Shown here: in pieces, positions 22,157 to 33,860 of the stretch
Position numbering within the stretch: the stretch's first letter is position 1
Layout of the letters: every line of letters begins with the position of its first letter
Origin: Dromaius novaehollandiae
Taxonomy: Eukaryota > Chordata > Aves > Casuariiformes > Dromaiidae
Reading direction: 5' to 3'
Length of the DNA stretch: 64,000 bases
NCBI RefSeq assembly: GCF_036370855.1
Contig: NC_088101.1
Coordinates: forward strand, 66,277,559-66,341,558
The notes under the pieces: generated by a model
Seen by the model: only the letters and a program-made list of their open reading frames with translations
Databases searched by the model: none
What the model was told of the DNA's origin: nothing
Position numbers and translations under genes: made by a program

Positions 22157-25100
22157 GAATTGTTATGCTGAATTAGACAACTTCTGGCCTACAGATTGTT
22201 TCTGACTGCAGGTCTCATTTTATAGAAAAGTGGAGGATCCCACACCAGAATGATACAAAATAATTTGCCCCATATGAGCTTTCCTCCTGATTTCTACCAT
22301 CTAGAGGGAGGAAAATATCTTTTAAAATTTTTGATTTTCCGCTATTAACCAAAACTATTTCCACTATAACCAAAGTTTTCTTGATATCCACAGAACACTT
22401 GCCCATCAGGAGCTGAGTAATTGACTCTCATTTCTGAAGTACATCTTTCAGAATAGGATGGTCCCTGAGCAGGCTTTCTCTTTTGTTGTTCATTTCCCTC
22501 AGTGCGTCTGTTCAAAGTAGCTGACTTATACCTCTATTTCTCTGTGAACTGATCATTCTTGCCTTAGCCTTTGGGATACACATCCTTAGCTGCTAACTTT
22601 AAAGTCAGCAAAAGTCCAATATTCTTTGTGCCTTCAAGATTTTTGATTGAAAGCCTTGGAAAGTAATAGCATTATGTAACTCAAGAGCAGATACTTAAAA
22701 ACAAAGTATGATTTATTTTGCTTAAAGCTTTACAGCAGTCAGAGATGGATTCGAAGCAAAAATACACTTATTAACTGACCTACATTTGGCGTTCCCTTCA
22801 GTCCCTACATAAACGTGATGTATATTGGTGTTTTATGTTCACCTGAGGACCCAGTAAAAGCTTATCTATCTATTGTAAACCTTGATTCTCAACCAGTCTG
22901 TGTCAGCCTCAAGAAGCTGATAGCTTCTGCTTCTCTGTAGGGTCCTTCTCTTAATGGATCACTGTCTTTTGATCTTAATCCTCTCAACCAGGGCAAAACA
23001 TCCTCATGGCCAAAAAATGAGGAGTGGTCTCCTCCCAGCTATAAACTTAATTCTTGTTCCTGAGCGGATGTTTCTCACCAAGACTGCTTGTTTTTACCCT
23101 TTTCTGCTTAGCTTCTTTTTAGTTAGTACAAAAAATCTAATGCTATTCACTCAGACATGGCAATGCCTCACCTATAATTTCCCGGGACATATTACTTAAA
23201 GTGAAACAAACGCCCATCCTGAACGAGAATTTGAAAAATACATTTTATTATCTAACATGGATTTTAAAGAAAGTCTTGAACGCATTACGCAGAAGAATGC
23301 TTTTTTTTTTTTTTTCTTAGACATGGTATTTTACTGAAATGAAGTATTTATTGAAAAAAAGTGTCACATTCCATGAGGATTTGTTTATATTTTGCTTTTG
23401 TATTTTCTTATAGCCAAAATATCCCATGCATTTTTTTTCAGAATGGAAGTCTTCATTTTCCAGTTTATAATAGCTTTTTATTTAAAATATTTAAATTCCA
23501 TATAATACCAATACACATGCACACAAGCATTATGACCCTATTTAAAATAAAAGCTTTCATTAAATATCCTCAAACAATTTATTACAAAAAAGTTTAGTAA
23601 TTTTCTGTCTTGATTGCAGAAAATTTTTCAATTTCAATTCTGAATTTTTCTGCAAAGTGAAGAATGTGATTCATGCATAGGCTTAGACTTAAGCACCATC
23701 AGCAATCAAGCAAGATAAACAGAAATCAATATTGCATTCCCTAAAAGACAGCATGTGCACTCAAGAGAAGATCAGATTCTTTATTTTAGATTGCCTAGAT
23801 GTTTAGATTGCCTATATTTGCAGTGATCAAAACATTCTCTGAATGCATTTACCATTGGTTCTGAAATTTTAAAAATAAAGTATCTGAGAAACAATTTTTT
23901 TATATATAAATTCACTAAGCCTGATCTTATTCTGGGGTAGTCATTCTACTGTTAAAAAATAAAAGAAATGTATGAACAAGAAAGTCTTGCTTCACTCTCC
24001 TCTTTGAATGGAGGTTTATCTTGATTAAGCAGTTATATAAAATGAAATTACTAAATCTATAACATTGAAGCTCTAGGAGCACTGCAGTATGATGTTGCCT
24101 AGGCATTGGGGTAATGGAAAGCAGGCAATCATGCAGCTTCACCTGTTGTTGCTCTACAGGAAAAATGTAAATTGATCCAGAAACAGATTTGCTTATTTTA
24201 TCATATCAGAAATATCTGAATTCAGCTACTATTAGATTAATATTAGTACAATGCCCTCTGGAAGGTATGCACCATTTTCATTGTTAGTAGTTTGCAGTCT
24301 ATATTTGATCTGTTTTTATCCGAAATAGTGTGCTGTAGTAACTATTCAGTACACAGTCACCTGGGAATTTAGCTGAATCTCAGTTGGTTATTAGCACAGG
24401 ACTGCATTTAGGAATTTGCTGGAGCACACTGTTGCCAGTGTGTTTGCATTAGACCCTGTGCTTTAATGCAAGTTTTATTGTGTCAGCAAGAGGAGAAATG
24501 ATATCTCCTGTGACATAAAGTTTGAGGGGTGAGGAATGATGGTAATCAATACAAGATAAAGCAGGCTGGTACAAAAGTAGCCTGTCAACATCTTGAAAAT
24601 AATATGTACAAACAGAGGGAATATAACTAATTAGCACTCTGCATCATATAATCATGGTGGGTTTTGGTGTTAAACTATGAGCTTAAAGCTCTTATTTGGA
24701 TATATGCTTATTTTTCAGGAAAACCTTCAAAAGCATGATCTTAGTCTCTTAAGCAGAAGATTTATCTTTTTACTGCCATAAGAATAGACTAATACCACTA
24801 TGTAAATGTTGGCGGCAGTAAGCATTTGTCCATTATACTCAAGTTTCAAACCCATTGTCTAAATGTTCTGATCCCTTACCAAGGTGTTACTGCAGAACAA
24901 CCAGGAAATAATGCTAATGCCTGAGCTATAATTTGTTACATGTAGATCATCTTTTCTTTCCTAAACAGAAAATTTTTGTTTTCATTCTGAAGATTCAGTA
25001 TCTTCTGCTACAAAATTTCAATATTTAAAAAATATTTTTAGTGTGTTCATTATTTTTACTATCCACTGCAAGTTTGTAAGTTGAAATTCCCCAATAATAG

Positions 25101-27000
25101 TCTTTAAAAAAAATCATAAACTAACCTTTTCTATGCTATTAGGGTTATTTTCCTGACCAACGATATAAAGGTTCTTTCCAAATAACTTTCCAAACTACTT
25201 CTTTCAAATTGTTATAGCGTCCTTAAGTCTGCTTTCCTGACTGGAGGTATTTCTACCTCTAAGGATCTCTCCTATTTCTTTATTTATTAGCTAAGCTTCA
25301 TGAGCTCAAATTTTAGAATGAAATATACTATAGTGTGACAACTATTGATAATTAATTCCTGTGTTCCAAGGGAATGCTTTTTCTTTGTTTATCTCTGAGA
25401 CATTTTAGAGGCCTAGGTTTGAAATAGGACTTCCAGAGTATAAGATATTATCCTCCTTGAGCTTAAATCCAGATCTCACCAGCCTGTTAAATATGTGTGG
25501 ATATTCTTGCTCAACCTGTTCTTCTTCTTTAGAGAACTACTCAGGCATAAATTAAAATGCTGAAGTGCTGAAATTTGGCAGCTTAGCTGAGGGAAGAAAT
25601 TATTAATACTCTGCTCCTGCAAACAACTGACAGCTTGCTGAAGAGTGCTGCGAAACCTCCATTTTCAAAAGGTATTAAGAAAACTCAGGTGCTACTCTGG
25701 AGCTGTTCATTGCTCATCCAGGTACAAAATGAATCAAGTTTTTTTTTAATTGAAGTAGCTGTCAATACCTAGAAAACAGTGTTCCTAACCCCTCAAAAAT
25801 CTATTAACTGTTTTGTTTTGTTCTTCCAGTTATTAAAGTTGGTCACCAGTGCCCATATTAGAAAAAAGTGGCACTTGGAGACTTTATTGGCAGGAACTAT
25901 AAAAAGAATTGCATATTGGTATAGACTGGAAAGGTGGAAGAATACTTTTGAAACATGCTTTCTTTCACAGGCATATCAGAACTTCCCACGTTCATGTTCA
26001 AACACTTCCTTCTTCTTGATACTGACCTACTCTAAGCAATATTTAAAAACCCCTCAGAATGACCCACATGATGCACTGCATCCTAATTAGAAGGATTTCA
26101 ACTACTGAGCCATAACTGTAGCAATATTGCCATATACCTTACCTGCAAAATCTATTGGCATTAATTCTGTATGTCCCCCACTTTCAAACTTTAAATATCA
26201 GGTGATAAATGCAGTATTATAGCTGGCTACATTGCTTTTAACTCTGGATGTCACTTGATCAAATATAACCTGGTGAGAAATAAATTTAAAGATGTGCCTT
26301 GCTGGGTACTGTAAAGAAGTGATATTTTAAAAATTGTCTGGAAGATATTTTTTGGTGACTTGTGCTGAATCCTCTTGCATGTCTAGTCATGTAACCACTT
26401 GAGAACCTAGAGTGAACTGAAAAAAAAGTGTTCAGAATTGATATATCTCCTGCAAACTCTGCTCCTGGGCAGAGCAAATTCACTAGAGATGAGAAACCTC
26501 AGAGTTGATCATTGAAGCCAATTAAATGAATTACTGTAGAAGAACAGAAGATAATTCATGAGTGACATCTAATCTATTCTAATTAAAAAAAAAAACTTAA
26601 TGTGGGTAGTTTCAGTGTCTGTAATGTATTGTGCGATTTGAGTATGACCCTTTTTTAAAAAGCTTTTCTGGGGACCTACAGTCAGTTTAGTATTCTGTTG
26701 TGGATGTATAATATATTGTTTTCCATTAGAAACATGTTATTAGCAAAGCCCCACGGAGCTAATTGTCATTGTGTCATCTTTATATTTTGTACATGGAGAC
26801 AAAGGGTCTTTCTAACCTGTGGGCAGAAATTGTAATTTATTATTGAGAGTGCTTTTACCACAGATAAATCTGTTAGCTTATGTCACTTTCAGAGGTTTTG
26901 TTACAAACAGAGAGGAAAACGATGTATTTTTTAATTCCTTTTCATGTAAGTATCACATAGCAAGCCAGGCCTTGAAAAAAAATAAAATGGCAACAGTGGA
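22157..27000. other. AT-rich DNA, no gene seen
   Basis: A T15 tract lies at 23301-23315. The 24290-24560 segment has less biased composition and could be a conserved non-coding element. No open frame exceeds what chance gives and none has a recognisable motif. Confidence 0.5.
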
Positions 27001-30000
27001 TGGGCATGCAGAATACAGAAGGTATGTCTAGACAGATCTTTCACCTTATTATAAGCCAAAGTGCAGTTTGGTTTTTGTATGTCCACTTAGTTAACTGGGA
27101 CAGTAGGTACTACTTACTGCTGACATACTAGTTGCTTGACCTAGATAGTGAGTAACGACAAAAAAAGAATGTATTATGATATGCTTCTTTATTTTTCTCT
27201 GCATTATTGGAAATGGGTAAGTGGTCTTTGACTTCCTCTGCTACCTTTAGCTCACTCTATTTTACAAAAGGTCAGGTTGTGTTATGTGGTAGAAGAAGGG
27301 AAATGTAACACAGCTGATATAGGCACAGTAAGCCCCTGCTCTCTGTCTTACCCTGCCCCTTGTCCAGCATAAAACTACAATTTTTTCCCATCTTTCTTCA
27401 ATCCACCCCTTTTTATACTATGGTTAGACATATATTAATCCTGAGTGACAAGAAATCTATAATTAATGTGTCTCAGGTGAATGTCATCACTGGGATCTCA
27501 GTCATTTTCTCCTTTATGAATCTTCATAAACCACTTAAGATGTCTGTGTTAATATCCTTTAAAATGTTATTCAGAATTGCCTTACATCTCCTCCAATTTG
27601 TTACATCTAGACAATGTAATGATCTCTGGATTATGCATATCTTTAGCTGTGACCCTAACTGGAAACAAAAAATACACTGACCTGGATCACAGAGACAGAA
27701 CCTGAAACGGAAGGTGTGGTTTTTCTCTCACTTTGCACAAGATTTGATGAGATTTTTCTCAATAGAGTTCCCTGTGTAATTATTCATTGTCACCATTTTC
27801 CATTCTACTGGAATATGCTCTACAAGAGTTGGATCATGAAAATCTTGGGCAACTCAGAAAATATAGAAATATATAAACAGAATAAAAATAATAAAAAATC
27901 ATTTTATTTTCAATATAAATGGAAATTACAAGTACAAATACTTTCATTTCACTTCATTTGTGAACTATACTACAAAATTAATATAGAACAATACTTTTCA
28001 ACTCCTGTTTTGAAACAGACTGTTCTATTGTGTGAGCATCTCACCACATAAATGCTGTTTGTATACTTGCTGATTTCATCCTCAAATACATTTTTAAGAC
28101 TTTGCCATATAGATAAAAGCCATGGTCAGCCATGCAAAATTGGTTTTTACAGATTCCTCTTGGTTTTTTATTGGATTCAAGCCATAAATCTTGCAAACTG
28201 TTTGTCACAAAAATCAATGACTGAAAAAACACAGAAGCTTTGTATATCCCAAACTCACCACAATGACATTACAACAAGTAGCACTGAAGATGTCATGCAA
28301 GCATGGAAAGTTGCAGTCTATTTTCATGTATGTAATCTAACATGTGCTACCTTTAGTATATGATCATCACAGAGCACTTGGCTGTGACCCTGAGTTAAAG
28401 ATGTCCACTAAGTGTGGACAATTCAGTGAAGTCACTAACTTTACCACAAAAATAATTTGGTATTTGAATGATCATACTTGTTCTGCATGAACCAAACCTT
28501 ATGCCCTGCTGTCTGAAATGGGGAGGAAGGAAGAACTGAAGATGAGGGAAAAATAAAAGAAGCTTCTTCTCCAAAACATAACTTGATCTCGGTTACTTAA
28601 GAAGTTAAATAAGAGACAGATCTACCAGTACTAGAGAGGACTCATTGCCTTTTTCTCTAATTTCACTGAAGAGGTCACTAATAGAGGATGTGACTATTCG
28701 CCATTTTTATACCATTTGCATATAGGAACAAGATTATTTCTGATTTAGATATTAGAGTTTCTCATAACTCCACTTTTTGAAATTTTCATCCTTTGACCTC
28801 AAATAGATTTCAAGAGGCTTGAATGTTTCCCAATAAAGGGTGCAAAACTGATGAAAATAAACTGCAAATTCTCTTCTGTGTTTTCTTTTTTTTAACCACT
28901 TTTACCACTTTAACACATAATATTTTAAACATGAATTCAAAAATAGATTATACTTTATCTACTGAAATTTCACCTGGAAGAACCCAGCTGTACAGGAGTT
29001 CCATATCATGATATCAAAAGCCCATACATTATAAGAAGAGAGCACTGTCACTGATAGTATATGCATTTCTGTCTGAGTTGACTTCCTGGTACTTTTATGA
29101 ATGTTTGTAAAAATCAAATCAAATTCATGAGGCTGCCATACACTACTGCTTGAGTTGTTGTTCTTTAATTGACTCAGTTTCCTGCACAATCCTGGAAAGG
29201 CAATCAAAACACATGAAAAACTGGATGCACACTCAGAGCATCGTCATTCAAGTGAGCAATGAATGAAGGCAAAGAATATACACTTCAGCTATTATATAAT
29301 TTGTGCACTATTTTCACATGAATTCACTTCTGTTTAGTCAAAATTTAGAAAAAAACAGCTGCTTGTTATAGCAATAATGACTCTAGATATTACATTCCCG
29401 CAATGTGCTATTCTATTGTTTTCTGTCCATTCAATTTGTCATCAGATTCAGATGTTCTCTAAGAGATTCTATGCAGGTTTTAGCCAGGGTTGGTTCCATT
29501 TTTATTATAGCGGGTGTCCAGTAAAACCTGAAATGCAATGAAGGACCAAATCTGTGACTACAGGATAAGGTGATACCAGCTTTGGTATATCAACCTTGGT
29601 ATATACTTTCAGTAACTTATTTTGCTGAATTGCTTTTTGGGGGAGAGGGATTTCTTTTCTTGTTTTATAATTAAGTATATTGATATTTTCTTCATTTCTT
29701 AAGAAATTTACCTTTTCTATTTATGGAAGCCTCAAGGTAAAAATGTAAAAGGCACAAAGGTAAATATGTTGTAATATAAAATCAAACAAAGTTATCTGAC
29801 AGTAGCCTCATTCTGATGACATTTTCCAACATGGAAAAAAAGTCAGATTTCATCAAGACTTAATTCTTATACTCATTTCCTTTAATGCATGAGGCTCTGA
29901 GTAGGTTCATAGTGGAAAATTGTAGAAAGTGTTTTGACTAGCCGGTTAGATTTCTTCTTACCTTTTAACCATTCAGCTTTAAAAGGTAAAAATATAAAGA

Positions 30001-31764
30001 GAATATTAAGAATTCATAAATGTTTTAAACTTTCTGTAAACACTGTATCTCATCTTAGAAAGAATAGTAGAATGATTTTATATAAAACATCGAACGACAG
30101 TCCCTTATTTTATTAGGTGTATTTAGATAAATAAAGGTCTTTAACTAAATATATTACATTTATTTTAAAGGTATTTTGAAGAGTCACTATAAAGACGTTC
30201 ATGTACAAGATTATGTAAAATAAATATTGCTTTCTGTGAAATAAAACACCCAGCGTGATATTTTTCCAATTTTTAAAAGTTCTTTTGTTTGTTTTTAAAT
30301 AAGAAAACCTATCTGCAAGCTAACGATAAAGGCACGCAATGATTTTAAGATTAGGTACTCTAGATAGTGGACATGCAAGTTTCAGAAGTGTGGATCGATA
30401 TTTTCTCCTTTGCTCTTCCTTTTAGAAGTGCAGGAGTTGCAATACAGCTGAAATCATTCTCTGTCAAGCAAATTGGTATTGCATTATCCTCACAGGAACT
30501 TACCATAATGGGATTTCTGTGATTTTTGAGTTTTGTGTTCTGACAAAGATTTGATTGATTGTTTCCTGACAAAGAAACCATCATAAAGATGAAGGATGAA
30601 CATTTCAGGTATGACCTCAACATATGACATATAAAATCTTTGCTGCTGTTGTAATTATTATCTGTACAGCAAATAATACATTTTTTCATCATAAAAAGTG
30701 TTACCCTAATGTGAATGTTTTAAATATGTCACCCTAAAAGGAGTGCTGCTTTTATACTCACATAAAAATGATTTGGAAAGAGATTTTTTGTGCTTCCTTA
30801 GGTTCCAGATGGTGCCTATGTGTTTCACAGAAAAAAAATATATATAAAAGGAAAAATAAAATGCACCAAAAGGAAATAAAATCTTTGTAAGTTAAAATGG
30901 GGCATGCACTGTAAAATGGTAGTTTAGTCAGCTGACCTTTTGATTCACTGGGATATGTCTCAGAGCAATTATATGCACTAACTCAGACTTTAGAAATAGA
31001 CTTTTATTATTTAACTGTATAAACATTAACAAATGAATGATTAGTGAGGAAGTCCATAGCATTGATTAGATTGGCCAGTCTGTGATTGAGATATTCCAGG
31101 TTTGAATTTTTGCTGTGCAAGGGGTTTTAAAAGCAGTAGGTTCCTAAAAATACAGATAGAAGATGAATGGGATCTTTTTAAAGCACCAGTGCATTTAAAT
31201 GCCATTGAAATCAATAAGCAGCTGTAGCAGGATCCAAAAATGCACTTAGGCTTCTAAAGTACAAGATAGTCATCTGAGACCCAGAGGGTGATTAAAAAGG
31301 CAAAAGCCTTTAGGTACAAAGAGTCAGTAGGTGTTTTAAGTTTGCACCTGGCTCTGCAGTGAAGGCCCAGACATACAGCATTACTTTGGCTGAGCTCAGA
31401 AGACCTCCCTGAGAGGTCTTTTATTCCCTTTGTTAAGATGAGGCTATTGCATGGTCAGGTGTGTAAGTGCTATGGGGAGGGATTACGAAGCTTCATATTT
31501 TGACCATTTTGGCAGATGCAGCAAAGCTTGGCTTTTCTTTCGAGACTATTTCTGCTTTTATCCAATGTTCCATGCAAATTCTGGATTATGTCCGGATCAC
31601 AGTGCTGCCTTGCACTCGCTGATGCAGTAGTCTCACTGTGAGAATAGGCTCCTAGAGAGTGATAAGGAAGACTTGAAAGGACATGAAGCCAGACTTCCTG
31701 GTTTTTGGTCACCAAACAAAAAGTGGATATAAGCACTCTCCTCTTCTTCTGCTCCCTGTCTTCT

Positions 31765-31765
<1 letters not shown>
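27001..31765. other. AT-rich DNA, no gene seen
   Basis: Open frames of about 100-111 codons (+27360-27680, +27716-28051, +28052-28363, minus 30360-30692) are unrelated to each other and lack domains. They reflect low stop density by chance. The 31165-31290 segment carries text like a dispersed amniote repeat. Confidence 0.5.

Positions 31766-31829
<64 letters not shown>
31766..31829. repeat. A35 followed directly by (GA)14
   Basis: 35 consecutive A residues (31766-31800) pass without a break into GA repeats (31801-31829), preceded by a pyrimidine-rich stretch of CTTCTTCTG-like text. It is an uninterrupted 64-base homopurine tract. Confidence 0.95.
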
Positions 31830-31832
<3 letters not shown>

Positions 31833-32779
31833 ACACCACCACTGTTATCCCTATCCAGATGGGAACTTCAGGCATTGAGATACAGGGAGTGGCTATAGTG
31901 CTGAATCACAGCTTTGCAGAGGTGGATTGCTTCAGGCCTCATTAGCGAGAATTTGAGATATATTTCTCTTCAATATATTTACTGGCTGGATTAGGCATCC
32001 TCAGTTCAGTGTGCTGATTGCTGTATGTGTCTGACCTCTCTTCCTTCACTGGATAGAGAAGTTGTATGTGTTAGCCATTGCCAGCTTCTGAAATCTTGCC
32101 ATGACATTGTGCTCTTGAAAACCCATTTGTCCCATTTTTCATTTCTGTGTACCTAAGTATTTCTCAAAGGTTTACTTTCTCTGTACCTGGGTTCTTTATT
32201 TGTATGATAGCCAAGAAGATAGATAAGAATATTTCCCTACTTCTCTTGGGTATTTTGATGATGATAACACTAATGGTTGTGAGGTGATTGCATTTTGCTG
32301 TAACAGAAACAATAGATTTCCTAGTATTACATTTCAAGGAAATAAAAGTTCATTGAAGATATTGCAACAGAGACAAGCTGGGTCACCATAAGCATATGCT
32401 GGAGTGAGCAGTGTTTTACCATTTTGCCATGAAATTTTCTGGACCACATCCATATTTGGGCTTATTATGTCCTTTCATGAATTATGGGGCAGATGCACAG
32501 TTGTTGGAATACAGACAATAATTTTCCAAGTGCAGACTAGGTCATAATAAGCAAACTGAAATAGAAGTATGTTCCTAACAAATGTGTCCTTCCAGAATAA
32601 ATAAAGAAATTCTAGTCACTCAGCATGGGCTAGCAAACTGGCAAAACTTCAGCATGTAAAAAACAGTCATGTGAAAATTATTTTCTATAGATAGCAGGAC
32701 TATCCAAAAGCAAAACATGAAAGATTTGAATCGAGAGAAAAATATGCAATGTTACTGCTAAAATTTTGGAAGGAAATAG
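31830..32779. other. AT-rich DNA, no gene seen
   Basis: No coding frame or RNA gene supported. The last 200 bases may be decayed upstream ORF2 sequence of the CR1 relic that follows. Confidence 0.45.
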
Positions 32780-33120
32780 TTTGCTGATATCTTCAGCATT
32801 ATTTAGAGTTCTGGTCACTCTATTTCTATAAATATATTGTACATATTGAAAAAAAATCCAGGTAGTGATGACAGTGATGATGATATTTACAGAATGTCTT
32901 CCAGACAAGAAGACTAAACAGATTAGCATGGTTCAGCATGGAGTAGAGGTGAATGAGGAGGAATGGTGTGGGGAAAGTCAATAAAGAATTCAGTGCTGTT
33001 CATTAAGGAAAAGCTAGAGGTAACCTAAATTGACAAGGTTTAAACAAATAAAAGAAAGTACAGTGTTCTCATACACAGAACTCATAGGTTATCTGTAAAC
33101 TTCTTCCTCTGCCTTCCCTT
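32780..33120 (+). mobile_element. Old CR1 LINE fragment, C-terminal ORF2
   Basis: One frame reads EFWSLYFYKYIVHIEKK starting at 32806, matching the CR1 block around QFWSP...LEK just after the RT. Base-level similarity to amniote CR1 continues through the 'KRRL' region, a TGTGGGGAAAGTCAATAA segment (about 32968-32985), and a TTTAAACAAATAAAAGAAAG segment (about 33040-33060). Reading is then lost in a pyrimidine-rich stretch. Stops are frequent, so it is inactive. Confidence 0.7.
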
Positions 33121-33795
33121 TTCTACCTTTTCTTCTCCCTCAGTTTAACAGTACTGTGAGTTACCTGCATGGGTGGTAGAGAAGTTTACTGCCTATCATC
33201 TCCCTCTTAACTCCCCTGTCTCTCGTGATCTTTGCCTATGCAGGCAAAGAGTTTCTGCAGGTTATTGAGAGTTGTCTTTCAAAACAGTGCAAATTAGTTG
33301 ATGAAGTATGCAAAATATGATACACTTTCATATACTATTCCATTAAATTATTGTTGATAGATTAATACATATATATAATAAATTCATATATACTCTATTA
33401 TATATAACAAACATGTATAATACTTATGCAATTGGTTCAAAAAGGGTAAGACAAAATGCTCAAGGTTTGATGGCTATCAAAGAAAAAGGCTAGCTATCAC
33501 CTCTGGCTTTGAAGGCTAGTAACCTGCTGACTGCAAGCGGCTAGGAGAGTATGCCAGCAGAAAGATCATTCTATACTGGTATTATTTCTTCTTTCCCTTG
33601 AAATTATCTACTGGCTGTTGTCAAAACAGCACTATGGAGTCTCAGATTCTTGGTTTGACATAATATTGACAGAATAATTTCATGTTATTAAACAATGAAA
33701 TTTTGGGCTTGAGCTAGTTTCTAGACTACAGAGAGCAAACTGAGCCTCATGATCTGTTCTCTGTGGAAATTTTTTGATAAATTATGTAATATGTC
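33121..33795. other. Spacer between CR1 relics; AT-rich
   Basis: A C/T-rich patch (33100-33140) and a TATATA-rich patch (33362-33420) lie here. No gene seen. An intact CR1 would have a much shorter interval here, so this may hold an unrecognised insertion. Confidence 0.4.
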
Positions 33796-33799
33796 ACTA

Positions 33800-33860
33800 A
33801 TGGCATATAGAACTAGGTGGACCTTTAGATCTCATCCAACAGAACAATTTCTGGTGTCTC
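33800..33860 (+). mobile_element. Probable 3'-end relic of the same old CR1
   Basis: CTAGGTGGACCTTTAGATCT at about 33813-33832, followed by CATCCAACA, resembles the '...CTAGATGGACCTTTGGTCTGACCCAGTA' 3' untranslated end of amniote CR1. It is short, and assigned partly because a same-strand CR1 fragment lies 700 bases upstream. Confidence 0.4.

Noticed and set aside
31683..31898. Lys-run then Arg-Glu-repeat frame
   Set aside because: It is the translation of A35-(GA)14, not a gene.
32905..32935. GATTAGCATGG word resembling U6 snRNA
   Set aside because: Only 11 bases match. The rest of U6 and its promoter are absent, and the stretch fits the CR1 reading instead.
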